From Cytophagales bacterium (GTDB taxonomy: Bacteria; Bacteroidota; Bacteroidia; Cytophagales; MED-G16), in the NCBI GenBank assembly GCA_029940715.1, contig JAPYTU010000001.1, forward strand, positions 1 through 64,000: a stretch of 64,000 nucleotides of DNA. Direction: 5' to 3'. Numbering within the stretch: the first letter of the stretch is position 1; each line of letters begins with the position of its first letter. Below are positions 1 through 9,180 of the stretch, piece after piece. The translations under genes and the position numbers were made by a program. The notes beneath the pieces are model-generated. The model was not told where the DNA came from, ran no database searches, and was given only the letters and a program-made list of their open reading frames with translations.

Positions 1-54
1 CTTTCTAAAAACATAACTTGTATTTTTATAAATATAAATAATCTTTAATAAGAG

Positions 55-140
55 TACCCGGAGTGGGACTTGAACCCACACGGACTTTAAGGTCCACAGG
101 ATTTTAAGTCCTGCGTGTCTACCAATTCCACCATCCGGGC
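55..140 (-). tRNA. tRNA-Leu (UAA)
   Basis: Read on the minus strand, a 7-bp acceptor stem (GCCCGGA with TCCGGGT, one G-U pair) closes an 86-nt cloverleaf with a long variable arm. The anticodon stem CAGGA/TCCTG encloses the loop CTTAAAA, giving anticodon UAA. The length and the long variable arm fit a class II leucine tRNA. The 3' CCA is not encoded. It lies 13 bases downstream of tRNA-Gly on the same strand and is probably co-transcribed with it. Confidence 0.95.
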
Positions 141-153
141 AAATTGTACTTTG

Positions 154-225
154 AGCGAGATATGGGATTCGAACCCACGACCCCAACCTTGGCAAGGTTG
201 TGCTCTACCACTGAGCTAATCTCGC
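154..225 (-). tRNA. tRNA-Gly (GCC)
   Basis: Minus-strand cloverleaf of 72 nt with acceptor arms GCGAGAT and ATCTCGC. The anticodon stem CAACC/GGTTG encloses the loop TTGCCAA, giving anticodon GCC. The T arm contains GGGATTCGAACCC-type bases. CCA is not encoded. It is the first of two tandem tRNA genes; a promoter-like TAAATTTG lies about 19 bases upstream. Confidence 0.95.
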
Positions 226-243
226 TTAACTCATAAAGGACTG

Positions 244-251
244 CAAATTTA
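244..251 (-). promoter_or_regulatory. Candidate -7 element of the tRNA-Gly/tRNA-Leu unit
   Basis: On the minus strand this reads TAAATTTG, an exact match to the Bacteroidota -7 consensus TAnnTTTG. It would place transcription initiation near 237, about 12 bases before tRNA-Gly. No TTTG element at the usual 19-21 base spacing upstream is visible, so the assignment rests on the -7 match and position only. Confidence 0.4.
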
Positions 252-299
252 TAATCCTATAACAAAAATCCCCTTTAAAAAACAGAAAAATTTATAACT

Positions 300-2909
300 T
301 TATTTTTTATTCGATTTTAATATTTCTATCATTTCATTAAGTTTAACAAGGGCCTGTAAGGGATTAATTTCATTAATATTTACATCCGTCAAAAGTTTTC
401 TACATTTTTCAAATCTAGGATCAGGCGTTAGAAAAGTTAACTGTTTTTCTACTACTTTTTTCGAATCATTGCCCTTTAAAGGTTCTTTCAAATTCTTTTT
501 TTCTAACCTCTCAAGTAACTGATATGCTCGCAGTAATATTTGGTTAGGCATACCTGCAAGTTGAGCTACGTTTATACCAAAACTGTGCTCAGTACCACCA
601 GGAATAAGTTTTCGTAAAAAAATTATTTCATTATTAATTTCTTTTACAGATACATTATAATTTTTTACTCTTGGCAAATTAGTTGACAACTGATTTAATT
701 CATGGTAATGGGTTGCAAAAAGAGTTTTAGGTTTATATTTTTTGTGATTATGTAAAAACTCAACTATTGACCATGCAATTGAAATACCATCATATGTACT
801 AGTTCCCCTACCTATTTCATCCATAAGAATAAGACTTTTATCACTTAAATTATTCATAATGCTGGAAGTTTCTAACATTTCAACCATAAAAGTAGATTCT
901 CCTTTAGAAATATTATCAGAAGCACCAACTCTAGTAAAAATCTTATCTATTATACCAATTTTTGCATATGCCGCAGGGACATAAGATCCTATTTGAGTAA
1001 GAAGAACAATTAAAGCTGTTTGTCTTATAAGAGCTGATTTACCAGCCATATTTGGTCCAGTAATAATAATAATTTGTTGAGATTTATTATCTAAATACAC
1101 ATCATTAGGTATATACACTTCATCGGGCGACAAAGATCTTTCAATAATAACATGTCTTCCTTTTTTAATATCTATGGCATTACCATTAGAAATAGTGGGT
1201 AAACAAAATTTATACTTTACCGCAGAGTTTGAAAAAGAAATTAAACAATCCACAAAAGCAGTAGATAAAGAAGTTGATTGTAGTTTTAAAATATTTTTTG
1301 AAAGTGTATTAAGTAAATCATTATAAAGATTATTTTCTATAGAATAAATTTTTTCTTCAGCATTCAATATTTTTTCTTCATATTCTTTAAGCTCTTCTGT
1401 TATATATCTTTCAGAATTAACAAGAGTCTGTTTTCTAATCCATTCATCAGGAACTTTATCTTTATGGGCATTAGTCACCTCCAAATAATATCCAAATATT
1501 TTATTATAGGCAATCTTCAAAGAAGAAATTCCCGTTTTTTTAACTTCATTATTTTGGATTTTAAGTAAAATATTTTTTCCTGTTTTAGAAATATTTCTTA
1601 ATTCATCAAGTTCATTATTATACCCTTCTTTAAATACTCTCCCATTAGCTAATAAAACTGGAGCATCATCATTAAGTGATTTGTCTATTTTTTTAATAAC
1701 ACCATCACAACAATCTAATTTTTTAGACCAACTAAATAATATCTTATTAGACGAATGCTTGATCAACATTTTTATTTCATTTATACATAAAAGAGAATTT
1801 TTTAAATTTATAAGTTCCCTTGGAGTAACACGAAATAAAGCCAACTTAGAAGTTATTCTTTCAATATCTGAAATTGATTTTAAAGAGTCAGAAACGTTTT
1901 TTTGAAGGTCTTCATTTTTAATAAAATTTGTAACTATAGACTGCCTATAGTTTATCTCTTTTTTATCTAGCAAAGGAAAAAGAATCCATTTACTCATAAG
2001 TCTAGAACCCATTGGTGTAAATGTTTTATCGATAACATCTTTTAATGTTATTGAATCTGAATGAAGAGGTACTATTAATTCTAAATTTCTGATAGTAAAT
2101 TTATCTAGCCACATAAACTTATCATTTTCTATTCTAGATAGCGAAGTGATATGTCTTAAATTATTATGTTCTGTTAGTTCTAAATAATACAACGTTGATC
2201 CGGCTGAAATCAATCCTTCTGTTTCTTTTTCAACTCCAAAACCTTTTAAATTTTTTACATTAAAAAAAGAAAGTAATTTATCATAAGAATAACCGATTTT
2301 ATATACCCAATCATCTATAAAGAAAAAATTATTATCACTAAATTTTTCAAGAAAAAATTCTTTATCATTTTTTGAACATATAATTTCTGCAGGATAATAA
2401 GTATTAATTAATTTTTCTAGTTGATTATAGTCACAATTTGTTAAACTAAATTCCCCAGTAGAAATATCGAAAAAAGAAATCCCAAAAAGATCTTTATTTT
2501 TTGATATCGATGCTAGATAATTATTTTTTTTTGAATCAAGAACGTTATCATTAACTGAAACCCCTGGAGTAACTAATTCTGTAACTCCTCTCTTTACAAT
2601 GCTTTTTGTTTTCTTGGGATCTTCTAGTTGATCACAAACAGCAACCCTGCATCCTGCCTTAACCAATTGAGGAAGATATTTCTCTAAAGAATGATGAGGG
2701 AATCCTGCAAGTTCAACTCCTGAAGCTGCTCCATTGGATCTTTTAGTTAAAACAATACCTAAAATTTTACTTGCCAATATTGCGTCTGATGCAAAAGTCT
2801 CATAAAAATCTCCTACTCTAAACAATAATAAGGCATCTGGATGCTTTGACTTGATGTCATTATATTGTCTCATTAAAGGTGTTACTTGTTCTTTGATGGG
2901 ATCTAACAT
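300..2909 (-). CDS. mutS: DNA mismatch repair protein MutS
   Basis: MutS recognises mismatches and small loops and recruits MutL in an ATP-dependent way. The 869-residue length is normal for the family. The N-terminal mismatch-binding domain carries the Phe-x-Glu wedge motif (GDFYET, residues 33-38). The C-terminal ABC-type ATPase has the Walker A GPNMAGKS near residue 618, a Walker B ending in MDEIGRGTS near residue 693, and the conserved ATHYHEL further on. The gene is transcribed towards the two tRNA genes and diverges from the DUF1800 gene across only 48 bases, which must hold both promoters. No truncation is seen. Confidence 0.97.
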   Translation of the reverse strand: MLDPIKEQVTPLMRQYNDIKSKHPDALLLFRVGDFYETFASDAILASKILGIVLTKRSNGAASGVELAGFPHHSLEKYLPQLVKAGCRVAVCDQLEDPKKTKSIVKRGVTELVTPGVSVNDNVLDSKKNNYLASISKNKDLFGISFFDISTGEFSLTNCDYNQLEKLINTYYPAEIICSKNDKEFFLEKFSDNNFFFIDDWVYKIGYSYDKLLSFFNVKNLKGFGVEKETEGLISAGSTLYYLELTEHNNLRHITSLSRIENDKFMWLDKFTIRNLELIVPLHSDSITLKDVIDKTFTPMGSRLMSKWILFPLLDKKEINYRQSIVTNFIKNEDLQKNVSDSLKSISDIERITSKLALFRVTPRELINLKNSLLCINEIKMLIKHSSNKILFSWSKKLDCCDGVIKKIDKSLNDDAPVLLANGRVFKEGYNNELDELRNISKTGKNILLKIQNNEVKKTGISSLKIAYNKIFGYYLEVTNAHKDKVPDEWIRKQTLVNSERYITEELKEYEEKILNAEEKIYSIENNLYNDLLNTLSKNILKLQSTSLSTAFVDCLISFSNSAVKYKFCLPTISNGNAIDIKKGRHVIIERSLSPDEVYIPNDVYLDNKSQQIIIITGPNMAGKSALIRQTALIVLLTQIGSYVPAAYAKIGIIDKIFTRVGASDNISKGESTFMVEMLETSSIMNNLSDKSLILMDEIGRGTSTYDGISIAWSIVEFLHNHKKYKPKTLFATHYHELNQLSTNLPRVKNYNVSVKEINNEIIFLRKLIPGGTEHSFGINVAQLAGMPNQILLRAYQLLERLEKKNLKEPLKGNDSKKVVEKQLTFLTPDPRFEKCRKLLTDVNINEINPLQALVKLNEMIEILKSNKK

Positions 2910-2957
2910 TAAAAAAATTTAAGTAATTTTAAATTATAAATTTATAGAGTTTTAAAT

Positions 2958-4679
2958 ATGCTAAATGTAAACGATAAAAAAAAGTCATCTATAAAAAGAG
3001 ATAAGGTTTTAAAGTATGCAAATCAAAAATTACCCGAATTTCCAAAAAATATTGCTGGATTAGAAGAATACTCTGATAATTGGAATTTTGAAAGTGCAGC
3101 ACATCTTTTAAGAAGAACATGTTTTGGTCCCAAACTTTCAGAAATAAATCAAGCGATAACCCTAGGTCTTAATGAAAGCATAGATAAATTATTAAATGAA
3201 GAAGAGTTCACTCCTGACCCTCCACTAAATGATAGAGATGATGATGAAAATGCTCCTCCAATTGGTGAAACGTGGGTAAATATTCTTGAAAATAAAAACA
3301 ATGATTTTATCCAAAAAAAATCCTATGAAGCATGGAGAATAAGTTTAATTCTTAACCAACCCCATCAAAGTCCAAATAATGTCCCTTTTTCTATAAGAGA
3401 AAAGATGGTATTATTTTGGCAAAATCATTTTGCTACAGAAGCAATAGTTGTTGGAGACTCTAGATATACATACTGGATGAACTACAGATTAAGAAAACAC
3501 TTTATAGGAAATTTTAAAAATCTAGTTAAAGAAATAAATGTTGACGCCGCTATGCTTGTCTATCTTGGTGGTATTTACAATGTAAAAGAAGCGCCTAACG
3601 AAAACTATGCAAGAGAATTATTTGAGCTTTTTACAATTGGTAAAGGACCTGTAGATGGAGAAGATAGCTACACATATTACACAGAAGAAGATATTATTCA
3701 GGCAGCAAAAGTCTTAACTGGCTGGTATGTAGAAGATGTTTTTTCTGGATCAGAAAGACAGAGGTTTGAAGAAGAAAACCACGATAAAACAACGAAAATT
3801 TTTTCTGAAAAATTTAATAATAAATCTATTCAAAATAATTATGAAGATGAACACAAAGACCTAGTGGATATGATTTTTGAAAATGAAAGAACTTCTGAGT
3901 ATATCTGTGAAAAAATTTATCGATGGTTTGTCTATTATGTAATAGATGAAGATGTGACATCTAAAATCATAAAGCCTTTAGCCAAAGTACTAAGAGATAA
4001 TAATTATGAAATAAAGCCTGTATTATCAAAATTATTTAGAAGTCAACATTTTTTTGAGATACATACAAGAGGTGCAATGATAAAATCACCATCTGATTTT
4101 AATTTAAGTGTCTTAAGACAAATTCCTTTTTCTGATACATCGAGTTTTGATTTTAGGGATCTTTACAGATTCTGGAGAAACAGAGGATATGATATTTCAA
4201 ATCAAGGACAAGATCTATTAGATAGTCCAAATGTTGCAGGATGGCCAGCATATTATCAAGACCCTCTTTATAATGAATTATGGATAAATGCCGTGACACT
4301 TCCCATGAGAACAAGGGATATAAGTATATATTTTAGAGACAGTGGCATAAATGCAACTAGTGGTGAGCCAGGAGCTCCAGAAGATGTAAGAATTTATGCG
4401 GAACCAATTAAACTTCTTGATGAAATAGAAAAGCCAGATGATATCGATTTTATGATTGAACTTTTTTGCAAATGGTTGTTTCCTGTTTACTCAGAAATTT
4501 CTGATGAACAAAAAGAAGAATTTAAAAATATTGTGATTGGTAATAATCCCAATATGTGGTATGACGAATACCATGCATACATAAACAATCCAACTGATGA
4601 GGCAAAAACTGCAATCAACAAAAAACTTAAAACCTTATTTAAAGAAATGTGTTTAATGCCAGAATATCATCTAAGTTAA
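2958..4679 (+). CDS. DUF1800 family protein
   Basis: A 573-residue protein of the DUF1800 family, whose biochemical role is unknown. Recognisable family blocks are HLLRRTCFGP (about residues 50-59), REKMVLFWQNHFAT (about 147-160) and NYARELFELFTIG (about 215-227). No signal peptide is evident at this N-terminus, although family members are often exported. It ends one base before the DUF1501 gene, and the two families are very commonly paired in Bacteroidota, Planctomycetes and Proteobacteria, so co-transcription and a shared export-related function are likely. That shared function is inference. Confidence 0.85.
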   Translation: MLNVNDKKKSSIKRDKVLKYANQKLPEFPKNIAGLEEYSDNWNFESAAHLLRRTCFGPKLSEINQAITLGLNESIDKLLNEEEFTPDPPLNDRDDDENAPPIGETWVNILENKNNDFIQKKSYEAWRISLILNQPHQSPNNVPFSIREKMVLFWQNHFATEAIVVGDSRYTYWMNYRLRKHFIGNFKNLVKEINVDAAMLVYLGGIYNVKEAPNENYARELFELFTIGKGPVDGEDSYTYYTEEDIIQAAKVLTGWYVEDVFSGSERQRFEEENHDKTTKIFSEKFNNKSIQNNYEDEHKDLVDMIFENERTSEYICEKIYRWFVYYVIDEDVTSKIIKPLAKVLRDNNYEIKPVLSKLFRSQHFFEIHTRGAMIKSPSDFNLSVLRQIPFSDTSSFDFRDLYRFWRNRGYDISNQGQDLLDSPNVAGWPAYYQDPLYNELWINAVTLPMRTRDISIYFRDSGINATSGEPGAPEDVRIYAEPIKLLDEIEKPDDIDFMIELFCKWLFPVYSEISDEQKEEFKNIVIGNNPNMWYDEYHAYINNPTDEAKTAINKKLKTLFKEMCLMPEYHLS

Positions 4680-4680
4680 T

Positions 4681-6264
4681 ATGAAAAGAAGAGACTTTTT
4701 AAAATCATCAGTTCCTCTTGCCTCTATTCCATTATATGTTGGAGGAATGCCAGTAAGTGTTCTTGCAGAAACCTCAAATATGAGAGCACTTACTAATGCT
4801 GGTTGTCCTACCGATAGAGTTTTGGTATTAGTTTTTTTAGATGGAGGAAATGACGGTATCAATACACTAATACCTATTGATCAATATGATATTTTAATGA
4901 GAGATGGTAGTGGTGGTGACTCAGAACCAGAAAGAAGACCTGATCTCATGGTACCCGAAAATTCGATTCATAAAATAAGTGATAATGATGGGTTCCATCC
5001 AGGAATGGAAGAATTTAAAAATTTATATACTGAAAAAAAGTTAGGAATTATTAGAAACGCAGGATATCCAAATCCTAATAAATCTCATTTTCGTTCAACT
5101 GATATATGGAACACAGGATCTTCTTCCGAAGAATATATTTCAAGTGGTTGGTTAGGAAGACATTTAAGCAAAGATCACTCAAATTATCCTGAAAATTACC
5201 CTAATGAAAATTTTCCAGATCCTTTAGCTTTAACCATTGGAAGAACAACTTCTCATACATGTCAAGGTCCCATAATGAACATGGGTATAGCAGTCAACAA
5301 TCTAAATTCATTTATTGATGTAAAGGAAGGAGATGGAGAAACCCCAGACACTCCTTATGGACATGAACTTGCTTACATTAGAAAAGCTTCTAAATTGACT
5401 AATGATTATTTGGATAGTATTGAAAAAGCTGCAAATAAAGGAAGAAATTCTAATAAATCCTATCCTGAGGATACAGCTTCTGGCCTTGCCAATCAACTTG
5501 AAACAGTAGCTAAATTGATTGATGGTGGGCTCCAAACTAGAATATATGTTGTAAGAATTGGTGGTTTTGATACACATGATAATCAGGTTGAAAATAGTCC
5601 AGAAAATGGTCGACATGCTTATTTATTGGACTCACTTTCCAAATCAATAGCTGCTTTTCAATCAGATATTATTGAAAAAGGCCTAGAAGAAAGGGTATTA
5701 ACAATGACGTATTCTGAATTTGGAAGAAGAGTTTTTCAAAATCGTTCATCTGGAACAGATCATGGAGAAGCAGCTCCAATGTTTTTTATAAGCCCTTTCG
5801 TAAATCCTGAACCTATTGGAAAAATGCCAACTTTAGCAGTTGTAGATAATATTGAATGGGAGTATGATTTTAGATCGGCTTATGGTTCTATATTAATGGA
5901 CTGGTTCTGTGTGGAAGAATCAACTATAAAATCAATTCTTTATGAAAATTTTCAATACATTCCAATTTTATTGGGAACCGTTACAAGTAATGGAGAAATC
6001 ATAAAACAAGCTGATAATATAAAATCTTTCCCTAATCCATTTAAAGATTGGGTTACTTTAGAAATAAAAATTGATACTGGGCCAGTAAGATTATACTTGA
6101 TTGATAGCAATGGAAGATTAATTAAAGAGATTATAAACAAAAACTTAACTTCTGGAATACATAGAATAAGGTATAATGCAGGTAAATTAAAAAATGGACT
6201 TTATTTTATAAAACTTCAAAATAATAAGTCAAAATTTAGTAGGTCAATAATCAAATACAACTAA
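4681..6264 (+). CDS. DUF1501 protein with twin-arginine-like signal and T9SS sorting domain
   Basis: A 527-residue DUF1501 protein (alkaline phosphatase-like fold family, function not established). It begins MKRRDFLKSS followed by a weakly hydrophobic segment ending near Ala-Glu, a typical twin-arginine (Tat) signal. The DUF1501 body includes VLVLVFLDGGNDGINTLIP, YSEFGRRVFQN and TDHGEAAPMFF. The last 80 or so residues form a type A T9SS C-terminal domain: it starts SFPNPFKDWV, continues with VRLYLIDSNGRLIKE, and ends with NGLYFIKLQ and a short basic tail. So the protein appears to cross the inner membrane folded via Tat and then reach the surface by type IX secretion. It follows the DUF1800 gene by one base. 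tatC is in this window at 31418. Confidence 0.88.
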   Translation: MKRRDFLKSSVPLASIPLYVGGMPVSVLAETSNMRALTNAGCPTDRVLVLVFLDGGNDGINTLIPIDQYDILMRDGSGGDSEPERRPDLMVPENSIHKISDNDGFHPGMEEFKNLYTEKKLGIIRNAGYPNPNKSHFRSTDIWNTGSSSEEYISSGWLGRHLSKDHSNYPENYPNENFPDPLALTIGRTTSHTCQGPIMNMGIAVNNLNSFIDVKEGDGETPDTPYGHELAYIRKASKLTNDYLDSIEKAANKGRNSNKSYPEDTASGLANQLETVAKLIDGGLQTRIYVVRIGGFDTHDNQVENSPENGRHAYLLDSLSKSIAAFQSDIIEKGLEERVLTMTYSEFGRRVFQNRSSGTDHGEAAPMFFISPFVNPEPIGKMPTLAVVDNIEWEYDFRSAYGSILMDWFCVEESTIKSILYENFQYIPILLGTVTSNGEIIKQADNIKSFPNPFKDWVTLEIKIDTGPVRLYLIDSNGRLIKEIINKNLTSGIHRIRYNAGKLKNGLYFIKLQNNKSKFSRSIIKYN

Positions 6265-6279
6265 ATCTCTATTAATAGG

Positions 6280-6813
6280 ATGAAAAAAATTAAAAATGAA
6301 GACCTCAATCGGTTATCTATAAAAGAATATAAAAATTCAAAAAAAATGCCTGTATGCATAATATTAGATAATGTAAGAAGTCTGAATAATATTGGATCAT
6401 GTTTTAGAACTGCAGATGCTTTTTTAATAAAAAAAATGTATTTGACGGGATTTACTGCAAAACCTCCTAGTCGCGATATTGAAAGAACTGCGTTAGGCGC
6501 TACAAATTCTGTTGAATGGGAACATATTAAGGAAATAAAAAAGTTAATCATTCATCTAAAAAAAGAAGGGTGGAAAATAATATTAGTGGAACAAACAGAC
6601 AAAAGCATTAATTTAAAAGATTTTAAACCGCTTCTTCCTGAAAAATATGTTTTTATTTTTGGCAATGAAGTTTTTGGAATATCTGAAGATGCTTTAAAAG
6701 AAGCAGATACGGCTTTAGAAATTCCTCAATTTGGAACCAAACATTCTTTTAACATTAGCGTATCAATGGGAATAATTTTATGGGATCATTACGTTAAAAC
6801 AACTATCAAATAG
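6280..6813 (+). CDS. SpoU/TrmH-family RNA 2'-O-methyltransferase
   Basis: A 177-residue SPOUT-class methyltransferase that should transfer a methyl group from S-adenosylmethionine to a ribose 2'-OH in tRNA or rRNA. The three SpoU motifs are visible: NNIGSCFRTADAF near residues 36-48, FIFGNEVFGISEDAL near 125-139, and IPQFGTKHSFNISVSMGI near 147-164, the last forming the knotted cofactor site. There is no extra RNA-binding domain, so it is the short single-domain type. It starts 15 bases after the DUF1501 gene and its 3' end overlaps the convergent aminotransferase gene by 8 bases. The substrate nucleotide cannot be told from sequence. Confidence 0.9.
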   Translation: MKKIKNEDLNRLSIKEYKNSKKMPVCIILDNVRSLNNIGSCFRTADAFLIKKMYLTGFTAKPPSRDIERTALGATNSVEWEHIKEIKKLIIHLKKEGWKIILVEQTDKSINLKDFKPLLPEKYVFIFGNEVFGISEDALKEADTALEIPQFGTKHSFNISVSMGIILWDHYVKTTIK

Positions 6814-7699
6814 ACTCACACAGTAATGGTAATTTTTTCTCAAATAAATTTTTAATCTCAATTAAAAAACTTTTATCACAAGCAACCGTTCTACCATCAA
6901 TTTCTGTAACAGGAGTAATTTCACCATTTGTTCCAGTAGCAAAAACAAGATCAGCATTAATAAACTCAGCTAACGACATATCTCTTTCTGAAATAGAAAT
7001 ATTATTTTCTTTAAAAAGCAAAATAAAAGTTTCTCTTGTTATACCAGGTAAACAAGCATGAGCAAAAGGGGTAAAAAAATTTTTATTTTTTACCATAAAT
7101 AAATTTGTGTCATTTAATTCAGCTACAAAACCCCTGTCATCTAACATAACAGCCGCATCATAGCCTGAAATATTAGCTTGAATTTTAGCAACAACAAGAC
7201 TCATCATATTATTATGGTGAATTTTAGAATCTAAATACTGTGGAATGCTTCTTCTTATTGATGAACTAATAGCTCTTATTCCAGAAGAAAAATCATATAC
7301 TTTTTTCTTCCATTCAGCCAATACAATCAAAGAACACCCACTTTGATTTAACCTAGAGTCCATTCCTGATGTAATTTTTTCTCCTCGTGTTAGTGTCAAT
7401 CTTATATGAGTGTCATCGCTCATTCCATTAGCTTCTAATGTTTTTTTTATGGCATCTTGTATAAATTCTTTTGAAGGAATTTTTTCATATGCTAATGCAT
7501 GAGCACCTTCTATTAATCTAGATAAGTGCTTATCTAAACACACAATTCCTTGAGGATATACTCTTAATCCCTCCCATACACCATCGCCATTTTGAACTAT
7601 GCTATCAAAAACAGACACTGCTGCTTTATCACGATGTAATAATTCTCCATTTACATATACTAATATATCTTTATTTTTAGGGTTAAATTTCTGTAACAT
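6806..7699 (-). CDS. Class IV aminotransferase (branched-chain/D-amino-acid type)
   Basis: A 297-residue fold type IV PLP enzyme. The Schiff-base lysine is K159 in YLDSKIHHNN, and the conserved Glu of the cofactor site is E194 in VAELNDTNLF; a glycine-rich phosphate loop TGTNGEITPV lies near the C-terminus. Fold and length fit branched-chain aminotransferase (ilvE), D-amino acid aminotransferase or aminodeoxychorismate lyase, and these cannot be separated safely by eye. The gene starts one base after the stop of the sulfotransferase-like gene, so the two are probably translated from one mRNA and may act together. Confidence 0.85.
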   Translation of the reverse strand: MLQKFNPKNKDILVYVNGELLHRDKAAVSVFDSIVQNGDGVWEGLRVYPQGIVCLDKHLSRLIEGAHALAYEKIPSKEFIQDAIKKTLEANGMSDDTHIRLTLTRGEKITSGMDSRLNQSGCSLIVLAEWKKKVYDFSSGIRAISSSIRRSIPQYLDSKIHHNNMMSLVVAKIQANISGYDAAVMLDDRGFVAELNDTNLFMVKNKNFFTPFAHACLPGITRETFILLFKENNISISERDMSLAEFINADLVFATGTNGEITPVTEIDGRTVACDKSFLIEIKNLFEKKLPLLCESI

Positions 7700-7700
7700 T

Positions 7701-8417
7701 TTATATTTGAATTGATTTTTCTGTTAATTTATTATAATATTTTAAAGCTTCAAAATAAAGTCCTTTACAATGAACTGAAAGTTCTCTACTACTTGTCGTT
7801 TGTTTTTTAAATCCTGTTGACTGATGAACGTTTTTATACCAATAGTCTGCCCATACACCATCTTCTTGAATACCTCCTTCAGACCAACTAAGCATATCAT
7901 CATAAAAATGTACTTTTAATTTATCACATAACTTTTTTAGCAATAATTCTGGGTTTTTCAATATTTCTGCAGAATCTAAAACAAGTGGAGAAGAATCATT
8001 TGTTTTTTTAATCAAATTATATAACTCCCATGATTTTTTTAAACCTATATCATTCATAGTTGGATTTTTAATTACTTGAGCAAAAGAAGCTATAAGTTGT
8101 TTTGGATTTCTTATTAAGAATAAATTTATCATTTTATCTAAAAAATAAAAATCCATTTGTTGATGATGATGAGCCATATTTTTTAAAAACAAAATCTCAC
8201 AATCGGTATTTGAAAAAATATTTTCTAATATTTCATTAATATTTGCAGACATCGTTTCCAATGTTTCTTTTCTTCCTGGATGTAATATTCCTGTTGATAA
8301 CAGATAATGTGCATAAAAAGGCTCATCAATAACTTTTGTGTCTGGTCTTTGTGCAAAAGAATACATAAGTGCTGTCGATAAATTTCTTGGTCCTGAAATT
8401 AAATTTATAATCTTCAT
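7701..8417 (-). CDS. Sulfotransferase-like P-loop protein
   Basis: A 238-residue cytoplasmic protein. The N-terminus ISGPRNLSTALMYSFAQRP (residues 7-25) resembles the phosphosulfate-binding loop of PAPS-dependent sulfotransferases, and LFLIRNPKQLIASFAQVI (about 131-148) resembles the 3'-phosphate-binding motif with its Arg and Ser. It therefore probably belongs to the sulfotransferase fold, but whether it moves sulfate is unknown. Plant branched-chain aminotransferase-like proteins, as I recall, carry a related domain fused in front of a class IV aminotransferase, which is the same order as this gene pair. Confidence 0.72.
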   Translation of the reverse strand: MKIINLISGPRNLSTALMYSFAQRPDTKVIDEPFYAHYLLSTGILHPGRKETLETMSANINEILENIFSNTDCEILFLKNMAHHHQQMDFYFLDKMINLFLIRNPKQLIASFAQVIKNPTMNDIGLKKSWELYNLIKKTNDSSPLVLDSAEILKNPELLLKKLCDKLKVHFYDDMLSWSEGGIQEDGVWADYWYKNVHQSTGFKKQTTSSRELSVHCKGLYFEALKYYNKLTEKSIQI

Positions 8418-8549
8418 AGCATTAATAATAAAAACAAATTCAACATTTAATAAGACGATTTAGGACAACATAAATTTACAAATAACAATAGAAAATATAT
8501 TAGGATATCAAGATATTATTAACTTATTAAATAATCCAGGAAGAAAATA

Positions 8550-8574
8550 TTCTTTAAATTTGTTCTTTAAATTT
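8550..8574 (+). repeat. 12-bp direct repeat with -7-like element before hmuY-like gene
   Basis: TTCTTTAAATTT occurs twice, at 8550-8561 and 8563-8574, separated by one G. The first copy plus the following G contains TAAATTTG (8555-8562), an exact match to TAnnTTTG, which would put the start site about 15 bases before the lipoprotein start codon. No matching upstream TTTG is seen at the expected distance. The repeats may be an activator or repressor site, or chance in AT-rich DNA. Confidence 0.35.
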
Positions 8575-8583
8575 TAATGTCTT

Positions 8584-9180
8584 ATGAAACTAAAACTCGT
8601 ATTATTTGTGTGTATATTTTTTATATTATCATGTGATGATGATAATGATTTAATGTCTATTGAAGCAATGATTGTAACTAATCTATACGCTCCAGAATTC
8701 ATCGGTAACGGACCCAATCAACAATCAGCAAATTTTATCAAATTTAGTTTTAAAGATCAAACAACCACTGAGGGAGACAACTGGGATATAGCATTTAGAG
8801 GAACTGAAATACTAGTTAATGGTGGCTTTCCTGGATCCAATTATGAACCAGCAAGAACGGGCTTAGCTGCTGGTTATATTACCATAGGTAATTATGGTGG
8901 TATTAAATCTGTAAATGAAAATTTACTTAATCAAGACTCAGAAACACAAAAAGCTATTCCAAGCACTAACGGAGGATGGTATGAAATTAATAATAATGCA
9001 ATCCTTCCATATTCAGACAAAACTTTAGTTTTTAAAACACATAATAGCAGATATGCTAAAGTAAAAATTGTAAGTTTTTACAAAGATGCTCCCGAAAACA
9101 TAAATCCATTTTCAAGTAAACCAGAGTATTACACTTTCTCTTATACTTATCAACCCAATGAAAATGTAATTACGTTTTAA
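8584..9180 (+). CDS. HmuY-family lipoprotein (heme-binding type)
   Basis: A 198-residue outer-membrane lipoprotein. The signal peptide ends in the lipobox ILSC, with Cys17 as the lipidated residue, followed by the acidic run DDDND; acidic residues right after the Cys are the known surface-export signal for Bacteroidota lipoproteins. The HmuY fold is suggested by NWDIAFRGTEILVNGG near residue 60, and YAKVKIVSFYKD near 156, as in the heme-binding lipoprotein of Porphyromonas. It lies 110 bases upstream of a TonB-dependent receptor, the usual pairing for heme capture. Heme specificity is inferred; axial ligands were not identified. Confidence 0.8.
   Translation: MKLKLVLFVCIFFILSCDDDNDLMSIEAMIVTNLYAPEFIGNGPNQQSANFIKFSFKDQTTTEGDNWDIAFRGTEILVNGGFPGSNYEPARTGLAAGYITIGNYGGIKSVNENLLNQDSETQKAIPSTNGGWYEINNNAILPYSDKTLVFKTHNSRYAKVKIVSFYKDAPENINPFSSKPEYYTFSYTYQPNENVITF

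Noticed and set aside
8464..8577. Open frame of 37 codons with a protein-like translation (ITIENILGYQDIINLL and on) in the gap before the HmuY-like gene.
   Set aside because: It starts after a TAG and has no ATG, GTG or TTG at a sensible place, and it runs through the promoter region of the next gene. It is more likely a chance frame or a worn-out gene remnant.
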